Of a DNA stretch of 64,000 bases, positions 1 to 9,741 are shown in pieces (the stretch's first letter is position 1; each line of letters starts with the position of its first letter). Origin of the DNA: Burkholderiales bacterium. Its GTDB lineage: Bacteria; Pseudomonadota; Gammaproteobacteria; Burkholderiales; SG8-41. Where the stretch lies: contig JAURHM010000005.1 in the NCBI GenBank assembly GCA_030833315.1, forward strand, positions 1 to 64,000, written 5' to 3'. Under the pieces are notes generated by a model. That model was not told the origin of the DNA. It did not search any database and worked only from the letters and a program-made list of their open reading frames with translations. The position numbers and the translations under genes were made by a program.

Positions 1-504
1 CAGATTGCGCTCGCGGCGCACCATTTCACCGGTAGTCACCGCTGCCAGTGCGCGCGTGGTCGGTATACCCAGCGCATGCATCGCCTCACCAATGATGTAT
101 TCGCGCAGAACCGGGCCGAGCGCCGCCTTGCCGTCGCCGCCGCGTGAAAACGGCGTGCGTCCGGAACCTTTAAAAGCGATGTCACGGCGTTGGCCGTGCT
201 GATCGATGACTTCACCGATCAGCAGCGCGCGACCGTCACCGAGTTGCGGCGAGAAACCGCCGAACTGGTGGCCGGCATAAGCTTGGGCAATGGTTGCAGT
301 GCCATCGGGCAATTGGTTGCCGGAGAAAATCAACGCACCTTCCGACGTATCGAGCGCCTTGGTATCCAGCCCCAACTCTTCCGCCAGCGCGTGATTGAGT
401 TTGATCAGCTTGGGCTCGGCAACCTCCGCGGCCTTCCATGGAACATACAGCCCCTCAAGATCGCGGGCGTAGGTATTGTCAAAGGAAAATGCGCGGACTG
501 CCAT
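1..504 (-). CDS. selO: Protein adenylyltransferase SelO (YdiU family), C-terminus truncated by window edge
   Basis: Own reverse translation from ATG at 504: [47 protein letters not shown]...[22 protein letters not shown]...[44 protein letters not shown]; typical SelO N-terminal motifs. Open at base 1, so absent from the ORF track. Confidence 0.9.
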   Translation of the reverse strand, partial: MAVRAFSFDNTYARDLEGLYVPWKAAEVAEPKLIKLNHALAEELGLDTKALDTSEGALIFSGNQLPDGTATIAQAYAGHQFGGFSPQLGDGRALLIGEVIDQHGQRRDIAFKGSGRTPFSRGGDGKAALGPVLREYIIGEAMHALGIPTTRALAAVTTGEMVRRERNL

Positions 505-518
505 GGCCTTGGTTCCGG

Positions 519-1628
519 TCAGAACACCACCACACTGCGAATCGATTCCCCGGAGTGCATCAGATCAAATCCCTTGTTGATATCTTCGAGTTTCAGTTTG
601 TGCGTGATCAGGTCATCGATATTGATCTTGCCGTCCATATACCAGTCAACAATCTTCGGCACATCACGCCGGCCCTTGGCGCCGCCGAAAGCCGTGCCTT
701 TCCACACGCGGCCGGTGACCAACTGAAACGGCCGCGTCTTGATTTCCTGTCCCGCGCCGGCGACTCCGATGATCACCGATACGCCCCAGCCCTTGTGGCA
801 GCACTCCAGCGCCTGGCGCATCACATCGACATTGCCGATGCATTCAAAGCTGTAGTCGGCGCCACCCTTGGTCAGATTGACCAGATAAGGCACCAGATTG
901 CCACCAACTTCCTTCGGATTGACGAAATGGGTCATGCCGAATTTTTCGGCGAGCGGCTTGCGGGCGTCGTTCAAATCCACGCCGACAATCATGTTGGCGC
1001 CGGCGAGCCGTGCGCCCTGGATCACGTTGAGGCCAATGCCACCGAGGCCGAACACCACGACATTGGCGCCCGGCTCGACCTTGGCGGTATTAATCACCGC
1101 GCCGATGCCGGTGGTGACGCCGCAGCCGATGTAACAGACCTTGTCGAAAGGTGCGTCCTCGCGGATTTTGGCCAGCGCGATTTCCGGCACCACGGTGTAG
1201 TTGGCGAAGGTTGACGTGCCCATGTAATGAAAAACCCGCTCGCCGCCAACCGAAAAGCGGCTGCTGCCGTCGGGCATCACGCCCTGGCCCTGGGTGGTGC
1301 GGATGGCCTGGCACAGATTGGTCTTGCCGCTGAGGCAGTATTCGCACTGGCGGCATTCCGGGGTGTATAAAGGAATGACGTGATCGCCCTTTTTCAGGCT
1401 GGTCACCCCCGGTCCGATATCGACCACCACGCCCGCGCCCTCATGACCGAGGATGGCCGGAAACAGGCCTTCCGGATCGTCGCCCGAACGCGTGAACTCA
1501 TCGGTATGACAGATGCCCGTGGCTTTGATTTCGACCAGCACCTCGCCCGCGCGCGGCCCGTCCAGATCGACGGTTTCAATGGTCAGGGGGGCACCTGCCT
1601 TATGCGCGACAGCGGCTTTGACTTTCAT
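519..1628 (-). CDS. frmA: S-(hydroxymethyl)glutathione dehydrogenase / class III Zn alcohol dehydrogenase
   Basis: [33 protein letters not shown], Zn-binding [33 protein letters not shown] Rossmann motif. Confidence 0.93.
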   Translation of the reverse strand: MKVKAAVAHKAGAPLTIETVDLDGPRAGEVLVEIKATGICHTDEFTRSGDDPEGLFPAILGHEGAGVVVDIGPGVTSLKKGDHVIPLYTPECRQCEYCLSGKTNLCQAIRTTQGQGVMPDGSSRFSVGGERVFHYMGTSTFANYTVVPEIALAKIREDAPFDKVCYIGCGVTTGIGAVINTAKVEPGANVVVFGLGGIGLNVIQGARLAGANMIVGVDLNDARKPLAEKFGMTHFVNPKEVGGNLVPYLVNLTKGGADYSFECIGNVDVMRQALECCHKGWGVSVIIGVAGAGQEIKTRPFQLVTGRVWKGTAFGGAKGRRDVPKIVDWYMDGKINIDDLITHKLKLEDINKGFDLMHSGESIRSVVVF

Positions 1629-1701
1629 CAGTTATGCTCCGGGGATGTTGTCTTTTGAAGAACACACATTTTAGCGCCTGCATTGGCGTTACACTTAGGC
1701 C

Positions 1702-2601
1702 ATGAAGCGTATTTACCGCGGTCGTTTCGCCCCCTCTCCCACCGGTCCATTGCACTTTGGTTCACTGGTCGCTGCAGTCGGCAGTTATCTAGACGCCAAA
1801 GCCAACGGCGGCATTTGGCTGGTGCGCATGGATGACCTGGACATGTCCCGGACCGTCCCCGGCGCGGCAGATCTCATTCTTCGTTCACTGGAAAAACTGG
1901 GCATGGCCTGGGATGAAGCGGTGGTCTATCAAAGCACCCGCGGTGAGGCCTACGAAAAAGCGCTGAAAGTCCTGAAAAAACGCAAACTGATCTACCCCTG
2001 CGCCTGCAGCCGCCGCGAAATCGCCGATTCGGCAGTCGGCGGCCTTGATGGCCCGATTTACCCCGGAACATGCCGCAAAGGCCTGCTCGCCGGCCGCGCC
2101 GCACGTGCGGAACGCGTCATCACCGACAACAACCGCATAGAACTCAAAGATGCCATCCAGGGCAAGATTGCGCACAGCCTCGAACGCCAGGTCGGCGATT
2201 TTGTGGTGAAACGCGCCGACGGATACTTTGCTTATCAACTGGCTGCAGTAGTCGATGATGCTGATCAGGGCATCACCGATATCGTGCGCGGGGCTGATCT
2301 GCTCGACTCAACGACGCGGCAGATTTATCTGCAGCAGTTGCTGGGTTACACCACACCGCGTTACGCCCACCTGCCGGTGGCCGTGAACGTGCTTGGCGAA
2401 AAACTTTCCAAGCAGACGCTGGCCGCACCGATCGATGCCGGCGATCCGCTGGCCACACTGAACCCGGTGCTCGCCTTCCTCGGCCAGGACATGATCAGTG
2501 ATGCAGATCCGAAAAAAATGGCCGACTTCTGGAAACGCGCGATTGCGGGATGGGATCTCGCACGCGTGCCGCGGCAGCGCACGCAACCCGCGCCGGTTTA
2601 A
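1702..2601 (+). CDS. gluQ: Glutamyl-Q tRNA(Asp) synthetase
   Basis: YRGRFAPSPTGPLHFGSLVAAVGSYLDAKANGG...; short GluRS-like protein without anticodon-binding domain; EKLSKQ motif. Confidence 0.95.
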   Translation: MKRIYRGRFAPSPTGPLHFGSLVAAVGSYLDAKANGGIWLVRMDDLDMSRTVPGAADLILRSLEKLGMAWDEAVVYQSTRGEAYEKALKVLKKRKLIYPCACSRREIADSAVGGLDGPIYPGTCRKGLLAGRAARAERVITDNNRIELKDAIQGKIAHSLERQVGDFVVKRADGYFAYQLAAVVDDADQGITDIVRGADLLDSTTRQIYLQQLLGYTTPRYAHLPVAVNVLGEKLSKQTLAAPIDAGDPLATLNPVLAFLGQDMISDADPKKMADFWKRAIAGWDLARVPRQRTQPAPV

Positions 2602-2918
2602 TACATCCCGGGCCTGAAAACCTCGACTTCGGCCAGCAATACCCTGACCGAAAAATTGCCACCGAACTGATCCAGCACCTGTTGCGCAATCTGCTCCGCA
2701 ACAGCGCGCTCGGAAATCACTTTCATCTCAATCGTACGGTCGGTTTCGCCCGCGCCTTCACGACGGCGCTCGCCATCCGCCGAAAAACTCCCGCCGCGCA
2801 CTTCATGCACCGTGTAGCCGTGCGCGCCAAGCCCTCTGGCGAGGACGATCAGCTTCTCTTCCAGCACATATTCGGCAATGATGGTCAGCTGGCAGCGGCG
2901 GTGTGTAGTCACATTCAT
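2598..2918 (-). CDS. PII-like protein (SbtB-type) adjacent to SbtA-like permease
   Basis: MNVTTHRRCQLTIIAEYVLEEKLIVLARGLGAHGYTVHEVRGGSFS...DRTIEMKVISERAVAEQIAQQVLDQFGGNFSVRVLLAEVEVFRPGMY, ferredoxin-like PII pattern; ATG overlaps the TGA of the upstream permease (ATGA). The 174-aa ORF in the track is an upstream over-extension. Confidence 0.75.
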   Translation of the reverse strand: MNVTTHRRCQLTIIAEYVLEEKLIVLARGLGAHGYTVHEVRGGSFSADGERRREGAGETDRTIEMKVISERAVAEQIAQQVLDQFGGNFSVRVLLAEVEVFRPGMY

Positions 2919-3841
2919 AACATTCCTCCCAGCAGAACAAGCAACGGTATGTTGATGAAAACATTGAACGGAAAGGTCACCGCCAGTGCCGCCGAAATGC
3001 CCAGCGCCGGATTCGCCTCGGGCACCGCCATGCGCATGGCCGCCGGTGCGGCGATATAGGAAGCGCTCGCCAGCAAAACACCGAACAGGACTGCACCACC
3101 CGCGGAAAGGCCGAGCAGCCATGACCCCAAACCGACACCTGTTGCTCCCATCACCAGCGGCGTGATCACGGCAAAGGTCACCAGCCGCATGCCGGCACGG
3201 CGCAGATCGGCAAAACGCCCGCCGACCACCAAGCCCAGTTCCAGCAAATAGAGTGCGAGAAGACCGCGGAACAAATCGCCGAACAAAGGCTTGAGCGGCG
3301 CGTAACCCTCACTGCCGATGATCCAGCCGATGACGATGCCGCCGGCCAGCAGCACGATCCCCTTGTTGGCCGCGACTTCACGGAACACCGGTGCCCCGGC
3401 CGTCCCGCCGGAACGCGCAAGGATCACGCCGGCGATGATGCCCGGCGCCTCCATCAGCGCCAGCAACACCGGCATGAATGATTCAGCCGGAATGCCGCGC
3501 TGCTGCAGATACGCCGTTGCGATGGCGAAGGTCACCACGGAAACAGAACCATAATGCGCAGCAACACTGGAGGCGTCGGTGCGCGTCAGACCAACCACAT
3601 GACGCAATGCCGGAAACAGGATGAACGGCAGCGCAAAACCGGCGAACACGGCAAACAGCGCCGGCAACGCAACATGGGACAGCGGCTGATGCGAAAGTTC
3701 GACACCGCCCTTGAGACCGATCGCCAGCAACAGATAAATCGACAGCGCCTCGTACACCGGTTCCGGGAAACGCAGGTCTGATCGCGCCAGCCTTGCGGCG
3801 ACACCGAGCGCAAATGTCAGAACCAGCGGATCAATCGGCAT
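2915..3841 (-). CDS. Sodium-dependent bicarbonate transporter family permease (SbtA-like)
   Basis: MPIDPLVLTFALGVAARLARSDLRFPEPVYEALSIYLLLAIGLKGGVEL..., about 10 hydrophobic segments, translationally coupled PII-like gene downstream. Confidence 0.85.
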   Translation of the reverse strand: MPIDPLVLTFALGVAARLARSDLRFPEPVYEALSIYLLLAIGLKGGVELSHQPLSHVALPALFAVFAGFALPFILFPALRHVVGLTRTDASSVAAHYGSVSVVTFAIATAYLQQRGIPAESFMPVLLALMEAPGIIAGVILARSGGTAGAPVFREVAANKGIVLLAGGIVIGWIIGSEGYAPLKPLFGDLFRGLLALYLLELGLVVGGRFADLRRAGMRLVTFAVITPLVMGATGVGLGSWLLGLSAGGAVLFGVLLASASYIAAPAAMRMAVPEANPALGISAALAVTFPFNVFINIPLLVLLGGML

Positions 3842-3857
3842 ACAAAAAACCTGCCCT

Positions 3858-5078
3858 TCAAATCACTTTTTTGGCTTTCAAAGCCGCGATGGTTGCGGCG
3901 TCGTAACCGAGTTCACCGAGGATTGCTTCACTGTCAGTACCCACCTTGCGCGGCGGCGTATCCGCACGCGGACCGTCATGCGCAAAGTTGAACGGCGACA
4001 GCGGCACCTTGAGGTCTTTCGCAAAACCGGTGACCGAGGGCGGAAACGTGTGAAACAGCCCGCGCGATTGGGTCTGCGCCTCCGACATGCATTCGGGAAT
4101 CGTGCGCACGCGACCGGCGGGTGCACCGGCTTCGTTGAACAGCGGCTCCCATTCCGCAGCAGTACGCATCATCAGTTTTTCCTGCATCAATGCGCGCAGC
4201 GCAGGGATGTTGTCGCGGCGCGCCGGACCTGTCGCAAAACGCGGATCGTCGTTCAGCGCGGTCAGTCCCAGCACCTTGAGCAGCCCCTGGTGCTGGTGCT
4301 CCTCATTGATCGCAAAAGCGATCAGCCCGTCGGCGGTATTGAAGGTGGTCGACGCCGGAGAACGGCTCGCTGCGTCATTGCCGCCCTGTTTGGGCGTAGA
4401 GCCGGTATTCATATGCGCCGTCACCACCGAGGCCATCAGGATGATATTGGTGTCGAGCATCGACAGGTCGATGTACTGGCCTTTGCCGGTGCGCTGCTTC
4501 TGATACAGCGCCGCCGACACCGCATAGGCCGCAGCCAGACCCGTCGAATAATCAATGATCGGCGGGCCGGCCTTCAGCGGGCCGCTTTCCTCAGTGCCGG
4601 TGACGCTCATGAATCCCGACCAGGCCTGGATCACGCTGTCGTAAGCCGGGTGTTTCTGTTTCGGGCCGGTATTGCCGTAAGCTGTGATCGACAGGAAGAT
4701 CACTTCCGGATTGACCTTCTTCACGGCCTCATAATCGATGCCGCGTTTGGCGGCAGAACCGCTGCGCAGGTTCTGCACCACGACATCACATTCGGCGGCG
4801 AGCTTGAGAAAAACGTCGCGGCCTTCCGGTGAATTCAGATCCAGCGACAGAAAGCGCTTGTTCGAAGACTGGGTCATGAAACCCAGCGACAGACCTTGCT
4901 GACCAAACGAAGGGTCTGCCGCCTCGGAACGCCAGCGCACGGTTTCTCCCTTGCCCGGCGGTTCGATCTTGATGACTTCCGCACCCAGCAGTGCCAGCTG
5001 ATAGGCACAGAACGGCCCGGCCAGTACGCGGGTGAGATCGAGTACTCTGACTCCGGCAAACGCTCTTTGATCCGACAC
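3858..5078 (-). CDS. CaiB/BaiF family CoA transferase (type III)
   Basis: GVRVLDLTRVLAGPFCAYQLALLGAEVIKIEPPGKGETVR; LDLNSPEGRDVFLKL. Confidence 0.95.
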   Translation of the reverse strand: MSDQRAFAGVRVLDLTRVLAGPFCAYQLALLGAEVIKIEPPGKGETVRWRSEAADPSFGQQGLSLGFMTQSSNKRFLSLDLNSPEGRDVFLKLAAECDVVVQNLRSGSAAKRGIDYEAVKKVNPEVIFLSITAYGNTGPKQKHPAYDSVIQAWSGFMSVTGTEESGPLKAGPPIIDYSTGLAAAYAVSAALYQKQRTGKGQYIDLSMLDTNIILMASVVTAHMNTGSTPKQGGNDAASRSPASTTFNTADGLIAFAINEEHQHQGLLKVLGLTALNDDPRFATGPARRDNIPALRALMQEKLMMRTAAEWEPLFNEAGAPAGRVRTIPECMSEAQTQSRGLFHTFPPSVTGFAKDLKVPLSPFNFAHDGPRADTPPRKVGTDSEAILGELGYDAATIAALKAKKVI

Positions 5079-5144
5079 GATGACGCTCCCTCAATAGACT
5101 GGCCGGCATCATATCAAGGCGCCGGATGGATCCGGCGCGGCAGT

Positions 5145-6056
5145 TCACATTGCACCAACCGCCCGTAACATTAATGTAATGGACGTAAGGCTCCGGGCTG
5201 CACCGGCTGCCGCGTCGTTTTTTTCCTGCGCGACACGCGCCAGCAGTTCACGCACCTGTGGCACAACTTCGCGTGCCGCGTCTTCGCCGGCGGCAAGGTT
5301 GGCGATCTTCTGCGAAAAATCGGTAATGCGTGTGCGGATGGTCTGCGGCCGGATCACCACGTCAGCCTGCTGCGCTTCGGAAGATCCGCGCCATGACACA
5401 TCGACGGCAATGACAATATCAGCCCCCATCTGCCGGGCAACCGATGCCGGCACCCGGCTTGCCACACCGCCGTCAACGTATTCAGTACCGCGGATCATCA
5501 CCGGCCAGAACAGCTTGGGCACGCTCGCCGACGCGCGCACCGCAAGTCCGGTGTTGCCGCGATTGAAAATCGTCATGCGGCTGGTTTCGCGTTCCGCCGC
5601 AATCACCGCAAAGGGTTTCTGCAGCGCTTCGATCGGCCGGTTGTGCAGCGTGTCGTTGATATAGGCCTGCAGCCGGCCGCCTTCGATCACGCCGGGGCCG
5701 AACAACGTGAAGTCGAGCAGGTCATTGTCCTCAATCGCCAATGCCGTCGCCTCGAGTTCCGCCGCACGCATGCCGCCGGCGTGCAGCGCCGCCACCACGG
5801 CGCCGGAGCTGACGCCGACAATGACATCCGCTTCAATGCCGGCTTCCTCAAAAGCCTTGAGCACGCCGACATGGGCGAATCCGCGCGATCCGCCTGCGCC
5901 CAGCACCAACCCGACCACGGGCTGTATTTTGCTCACGCGATGCAACGGCGCCGCATAGGGTGCGTCGGCTGCCGTGTGGTTGACGGGCGCAGTTGCGCAA
6001 CCTGCCAGCAGGAGAGCGGTCAGCGGAAACAACAATTTTTGGGTAAGCAGTCGCAT
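5145..6056 (-). CDS. Patatin-like phospholipase family lipoprotein
   Basis: Lipobox LTALLLAGC; GLVLGAGGSRGFAHVGVLKAFEEAG, GxSxG (GVSSG), DGG motif. Start set at MRLLTQKLLFP. Confidence 0.9.
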   Translation of the reverse strand: MRLLTQKLLFPLTALLLAGCATAPVNHTAADAPYAAPLHRVSKIQPVVGLVLGAGGSRGFAHVGVLKAFEEAGIEADVIVGVSSGAVVAALHAGGMRAAELEATALAIEDNDLLDFTLFGPGVIEGGRLQAYINDTLHNRPIEALQKPFAVIAAERETSRMTIFNRGNTGLAVRASASVPKLFWPVMIRGTEYVDGGVASRVPASVARQMGADIVIAVDVSWRGSSEAQQADVVIRPQTIRTRITDFSQKIANLAAGEDAAREVVPQVRELLARVAQEKNDAAAGAARSLTSITLMLRAVGAM

Positions 6057-6245
6057 GGCGTCCGAGTGTGTGATGACCGGCAATCCCGGTCAAGGTTCCC
6101 GCAAGGCGGGCAACCCGAGAGTCGGATACAAGACCAAATTGGTCACCAATGGTTGCCACGCCCGGGTAAAAACGACAGAATTGCCTTCTGTCACCGCAGT
6201 CAAAACCGCATCTAAAAACATCGCAGTTTATCGAGGAGATTCACC

Positions 6246-7226
6246 ATGCAAGCCACCCGTAGCCTGACCCTGATGTTTGTTGCCGCGCTGGGCATTACTG
6301 CCGCGCAGACCGCTACTGCCGCCAGCCTGGAATATCCCAGCCGCCCGATCCGCCTGATCATCCCCAACGCCGCCGGCGCTTCTGTCGACACGCTGGGCCG
6401 GATTTTCGCCAACACCATGACCCAGATCGGCGGCCAACAGATCGTCGTCGACAACCGCGGCGGCGCCGGCGGTCTGATCGGCATGGAAATCGGCAAGGAC
6501 GCCATCCCCGACGGTTACACGCTGGTGTCGGCGTCAACCGCCGCAATGGTGATCGGACCGCATATCCACAAGAAACTGCCCTTCGATCCGCTGAAGGATT
6601 ACGCCTTCATCTCGCTGTTCGGCAACACGCCGAACATCCTCGTCGTCAACCCTTCGATCCCCGCGAAGTCAGTCAAGGAACTGCTCGAATACAACAAGTC
6701 CCGCGGCGGCAAGGCCAATATGGCATCGGCCGGCGTCGGTTCGCAAAGTCACCTTGCCGGCGTGATGTTCCTGAACATAGCAAAATCCGAAGCACTGCAC
6801 GTGCCTTACAAAGGCGGCGGGGCTTCCGTGGCGGCAGTGGTTGCGGGCGAATCGCAATGGACCATCACCCCGGCGCCGGCAGTGGCCGGCCTGATCAAGG
6901 GCGGCAAACTGCGCGCCGTCGCCCACAGCCTGCCGACCAAGACCGCCCTGCTCGGCGACCTGCCGTCGATCTCCGAAACAGTACCGGGCTTCCAGTACGG
7001 CGGCTGGAACGGCCTGCTGGCGCCGATCAAGACTTCGAAACCCATCCAGGCCAAGGTGCGCGAGATGCTGGTCAAGACGACGCAGAACGCCGAATTCCGC
7101 CGCCTGTTCGAACAGCAGATGACCGAGGTAGTGACCAACACGCCCGAAGAATTCCGCAAGTTCGTCGAGGAAGAAATCAAGGCCATGGGCCCGGTGGTCA
7201 AGGCCGCCGGTCTGCAGCCGTTCTGA
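6246..7226 (+). CDS. Tripartite tricarboxylate transporter substrate-binding protein (Bug family)
   Basis: Signal peptide then YPSRPIRLIIPNAAGASVDTLGRIFANTMTQIGGQQIVVDNRGGAGGLIGMEIG; Bug consensus. Confidence 0.95.
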   Translation: MQATRSLTLMFVAALGITAAQTATAASLEYPSRPIRLIIPNAAGASVDTLGRIFANTMTQIGGQQIVVDNRGGAGGLIGMEIGKDAIPDGYTLVSASTAAMVIGPHIHKKLPFDPLKDYAFISLFGNTPNILVVNPSIPAKSVKELLEYNKSRGGKANMASAGVGSQSHLAGVMFLNIAKSEALHVPYKGGGASVAAVVAGESQWTITPAPAVAGLIKGGKLRAVAHSLPTKTALLGDLPSISETVPGFQYGGWNGLLAPIKTSKPIQAKVREMLVKTTQNAEFRRLFEQQMTEVVTNTPEEFRKFVEEEIKAMGPVVKAAGLQPF

Positions 7227-7244
7227 AACATCGGAACGCAGGTA

Positions 7245-7269
7245 AAGGCGGCTCCGGCCGCCTTTTTTT
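7245..7269 (+). terminator. Rho-independent terminator after Bug-family gene
   Basis: aaggcggctccggccgccttttttt: GC stem plus T7 tract. Confidence 0.85.
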
Positions 7270-7391
7270 ATGACGGCGTTTGATGACTGTTTTTACGGGC
7301 TTTTTATTGCCGTAACAGCGCAGACCTTGCGACGACCGGCGTCGCGTTACAATCGCGCCTCGAAAAAATCATTCCTGCAGGAGCATCGCCG

Positions 7392-8381
7392 TTGAAAGCC
7401 TTAATCGTCAGAGAGCACGGTCCCATTGAAAACCTGCTGCTGGAGGAAGTGCCGGATCCCGTACCGGGGCCTGGTGAAGTACTGGTCGATGTACACGCCG
7501 CCAGCGTCAATTTCCCGGACCTGCTGGTGATCGGCGGCACCTACCAGATCCTGCCCAAGCGCCCGTTCAGCCCGGGCAAGGACATGGCGGGCGTGGTCGC
7601 CGCGGTCGGCGCCGGCGTCACCACCTGCAAACCCGGTGACCGCATCGCCGCGCAAAATGAATACGGCGCCTACGCGCAGAAATGCGTGGTGCCGCAGAAC
7701 AATTGTTATCCGATGCCCGCGAACATGAGCTTTGCCGATGCCGCGGCGATGGGCATCGCCTACCCGACGGCTCATTTCGCACTGGTCGAACGCGGCCAGT
7801 ACCAGCCGGGCGAAACCGTGTTGATCAACGGCGCTGCGGGCGGCGTCGGCATTGCCACCATCCAGGTCGCCAAGGCTCTGGGGGCAAAGGTCATCGCCAG
7901 CGTCGGCAGTGCAGAAAAAGCCGAACTGGCGAAACAACAAGGCGCGGACTACGTAGTGCGCACCGATGTGCCGAACCTGCGCGACGCATTCCGCGACCAG
8001 GTCATGGCAGCAGCCGGCAAACGCGGCGTCGACATCATTGTCGATCCGGTCGGCGGCGACGTGTTCGATGCCAGCATGCGGGTGATCGGCTGGTCCGGGC
8101 GCATCATCGTTGTCGGTTTCGCCGAAGGCCGCATCCCCGAGGTCAAAGCCGGCCACCTGCTGGTGAAAAACATTTCGCTGATCGGTCTGCAGTACAGCGC
8201 CTACCGCGACCGTCAGCCGGAAAAAGTGCAGCGCGTGCAGCGTGAACTGTTCGACTGGTATGCGCAGGGCAAGATCAAGCCGCATGTGATGGGTGCCTTG
8301 CCGTTTGAACAATACCGCGAGGCACTGGCCACGGTGCGCGACCGCAAGGTCGTCGGTAAAGTCGTGATCATGACGAGATAA
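7392..8381 (+). CDS. NADPH:quinone oxidoreductase family / zinc-binding-type MDR dehydrogenase
   Basis: MKALIVREHGPIENLLLEEVPDPVPGPGEVLVDVHAASVNFPDLLVIGG; INGAAGGVGIATIQVAKALGAKV. Confidence 0.93.
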   Translation: MKALIVREHGPIENLLLEEVPDPVPGPGEVLVDVHAASVNFPDLLVIGGTYQILPKRPFSPGKDMAGVVAAVGAGVTTCKPGDRIAAQNEYGAYAQKCVVPQNNCYPMPANMSFADAAAMGIAYPTAHFALVERGQYQPGETVLINGAAGGVGIATIQVAKALGAKVIASVGSAEKAELAKQQGADYVVRTDVPNLRDAFRDQVMAAAGKRGVDIIVDPVGGDVFDASMRVIGWSGRIIVVGFAEGRIPEVKAGHLLVKNISLIGLQYSAYRDRQPEKVQRVQRELFDWYAQGKIKPHVMGALPFEQYREALATVRDRKVVGKVVIMTR

Positions 8382-8423
8382 TTTTCGGACAACCCATACA
8401 ACCATTTAATTAAATTGAGAATT

Positions 8424-8978
8424 ATGAAAAACGCTGATACTGATAATTTGCATCCTGCCGACAGGATTCTGCGTCCGCTACCGCGCTGGATATTCATGAG
8501 CCGCTGGCTGCAGGCGCCGCTGTATATCGGCCTGATCGTCGCCCAGGGCGTTTACGTCTGGCAGTTCTGGACCGAGCTGGTGCACCTGCTGTCACTGATT
8601 TCGGTGAAGGACATTACCGAGACCGAAATCATGCTGATCGTGCTCGGCCTGATCGACGTGGTGATGATTTCCAATCTGCTGGTGATGGTGATCGTCGGCG
8701 GCTGGGAAACTTTCGTGTCGCGTCTGGAACTTGAGAATCACCCCGACCAGCCGGAATGGCTGTCACACGTCAATGCCGGCGTGCTCAAGGTCAAACTGGC
8801 AACGGCGATCATCGGCATCTCGTCGATCCACCTGCTGAAGACTTTCATCAATGCGACGCATTACGATGAAAAGACGCTGATGTGGCAGACCATCATCCAC
8901 CTGACCTTCGTCGCTTCAGCGATGGCGATTGCCTATACCGAGAAACTGACCCATTCTGCACACGCCGGCCCGCACTAA
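8424..8978 (+). CDS. TIGR00645 / UPF0114 (YqhA) family membrane protein
   Basis: [35 protein letters not shown]...[26 protein letters not shown]. Confidence 0.9.
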   Translation: MKNADTDNLHPADRILRPLPRWIFMSRWLQAPLYIGLIVAQGVYVWQFWTELVHLLSLISVKDITETEIMLIVLGLIDVVMISNLLVMVIVGGWETFVSRLELENHPDQPEWLSHVNAGVLKVKLATAIIGISSIHLLKTFINATHYDEKTLMWQTIIHLTFVASAMAIAYTEKLTHSAHAGPH

Positions 8979-8990
8979 GCGCGGCGGCGG

Positions 8991-9731
8991 CTATTTCAGC
9001 ATCAGGGGAATGCCGCTGAGGATCAGGATCGCGCAGACCGTGCGGCGGAACACGGTTTCGCTGAGACCGGTGTGGATGCGGTCGCCGATAAAAATGCCGG
9101 TCAGCATGAACGGCAGCGCAACCGCAAACAGCAGCAGCGACTCGCGGCCGAATTCACCGACCGCGTAATAACCTAGGCCTCGAATCACCGCGAGCGTCAT
9201 CATCAACGCGGCCAGCGTACCGCGGAACTGTTCCTTGGTCACGCGGATGGCGTCCATATACACCGCGAAAAACAGGCTGGCCATCGTACCGAACATCGTG
9301 CCGACGGCGCCGGCGAGAAAACTCGCCGCAGTGGCAATCGCACGCGGCGGCGGATTGCCGGCACCGCCGCCACGGGTCTGCCACAGCGCGTAAAGGCCGT
9401 AGCCCGACACCAGCGCGCCGAGGCCGCGCGACAGCCATGCGGCATCCAGCGTCTTGAACAGCCACAGCCCGAGCAGAATGCCCAGCGAACACGACGGCAG
9501 GATCCGCAGAATCATCGGGAAGGACACATGCTTGCGGTCCTTGCCGAACAGCGTCGCCGATGACGAAATCGTCAGCAGCGTCCACACCGGCACCAGCACC
9601 TTCATCGGAATCACCAGCGCCAGCAGCGGCATTGCGGCAAATCCGCCGAAGCCGGTGCTGCCGCGCAGCGCGTAACTGGCGACCAGCACAACGGCGCAGT
9701 AGCCCCACTCAAGATTGGAAAGCGCGATCAT
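8991..9731 (-). CDS. Sulfite exporter TauE/SafE family protein
   Basis: YALRGSTGFGGFAAMPLLALVIPMKVLVPVWTLLTI, multi-pass membrane; start taken at MIALSNLEWG. Confidence 0.85.
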   Translation of the reverse strand: MIALSNLEWGYCAVVLVASYALRGSTGFGGFAAMPLLALVIPMKVLVPVWTLLTISSSATLFGKDRKHVSFPMILRILPSCSLGILLGLWLFKTLDAAWLSRGLGALVSGYGLYALWQTRGGGAGNPPPRAIATAASFLAGAVGTMFGTMASLFFAVYMDAIRVTKEQFRGTLAALMMTLAVIRGLGYYAVGEFGRESLLLFAVALPFMLTGIFIGDRIHTGLSETVFRRTVCAILILSGIPLMLK

Positions 9732-9741
9732 TGTCTGGCGA

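Noticed and set aside
2919-3122. N-terminal extension of the PII-like ORF (MAARPFRGWCSPVRCF...)
   Set aside because: Overlaps the permease gene in another frame; the coupled ATG at 2918 explains the real start.
7401-8405. 334-aa minus-strand ORF
   Set aside because: Antisense to the quinone oxidoreductase gene; low-motif shadow ORF.
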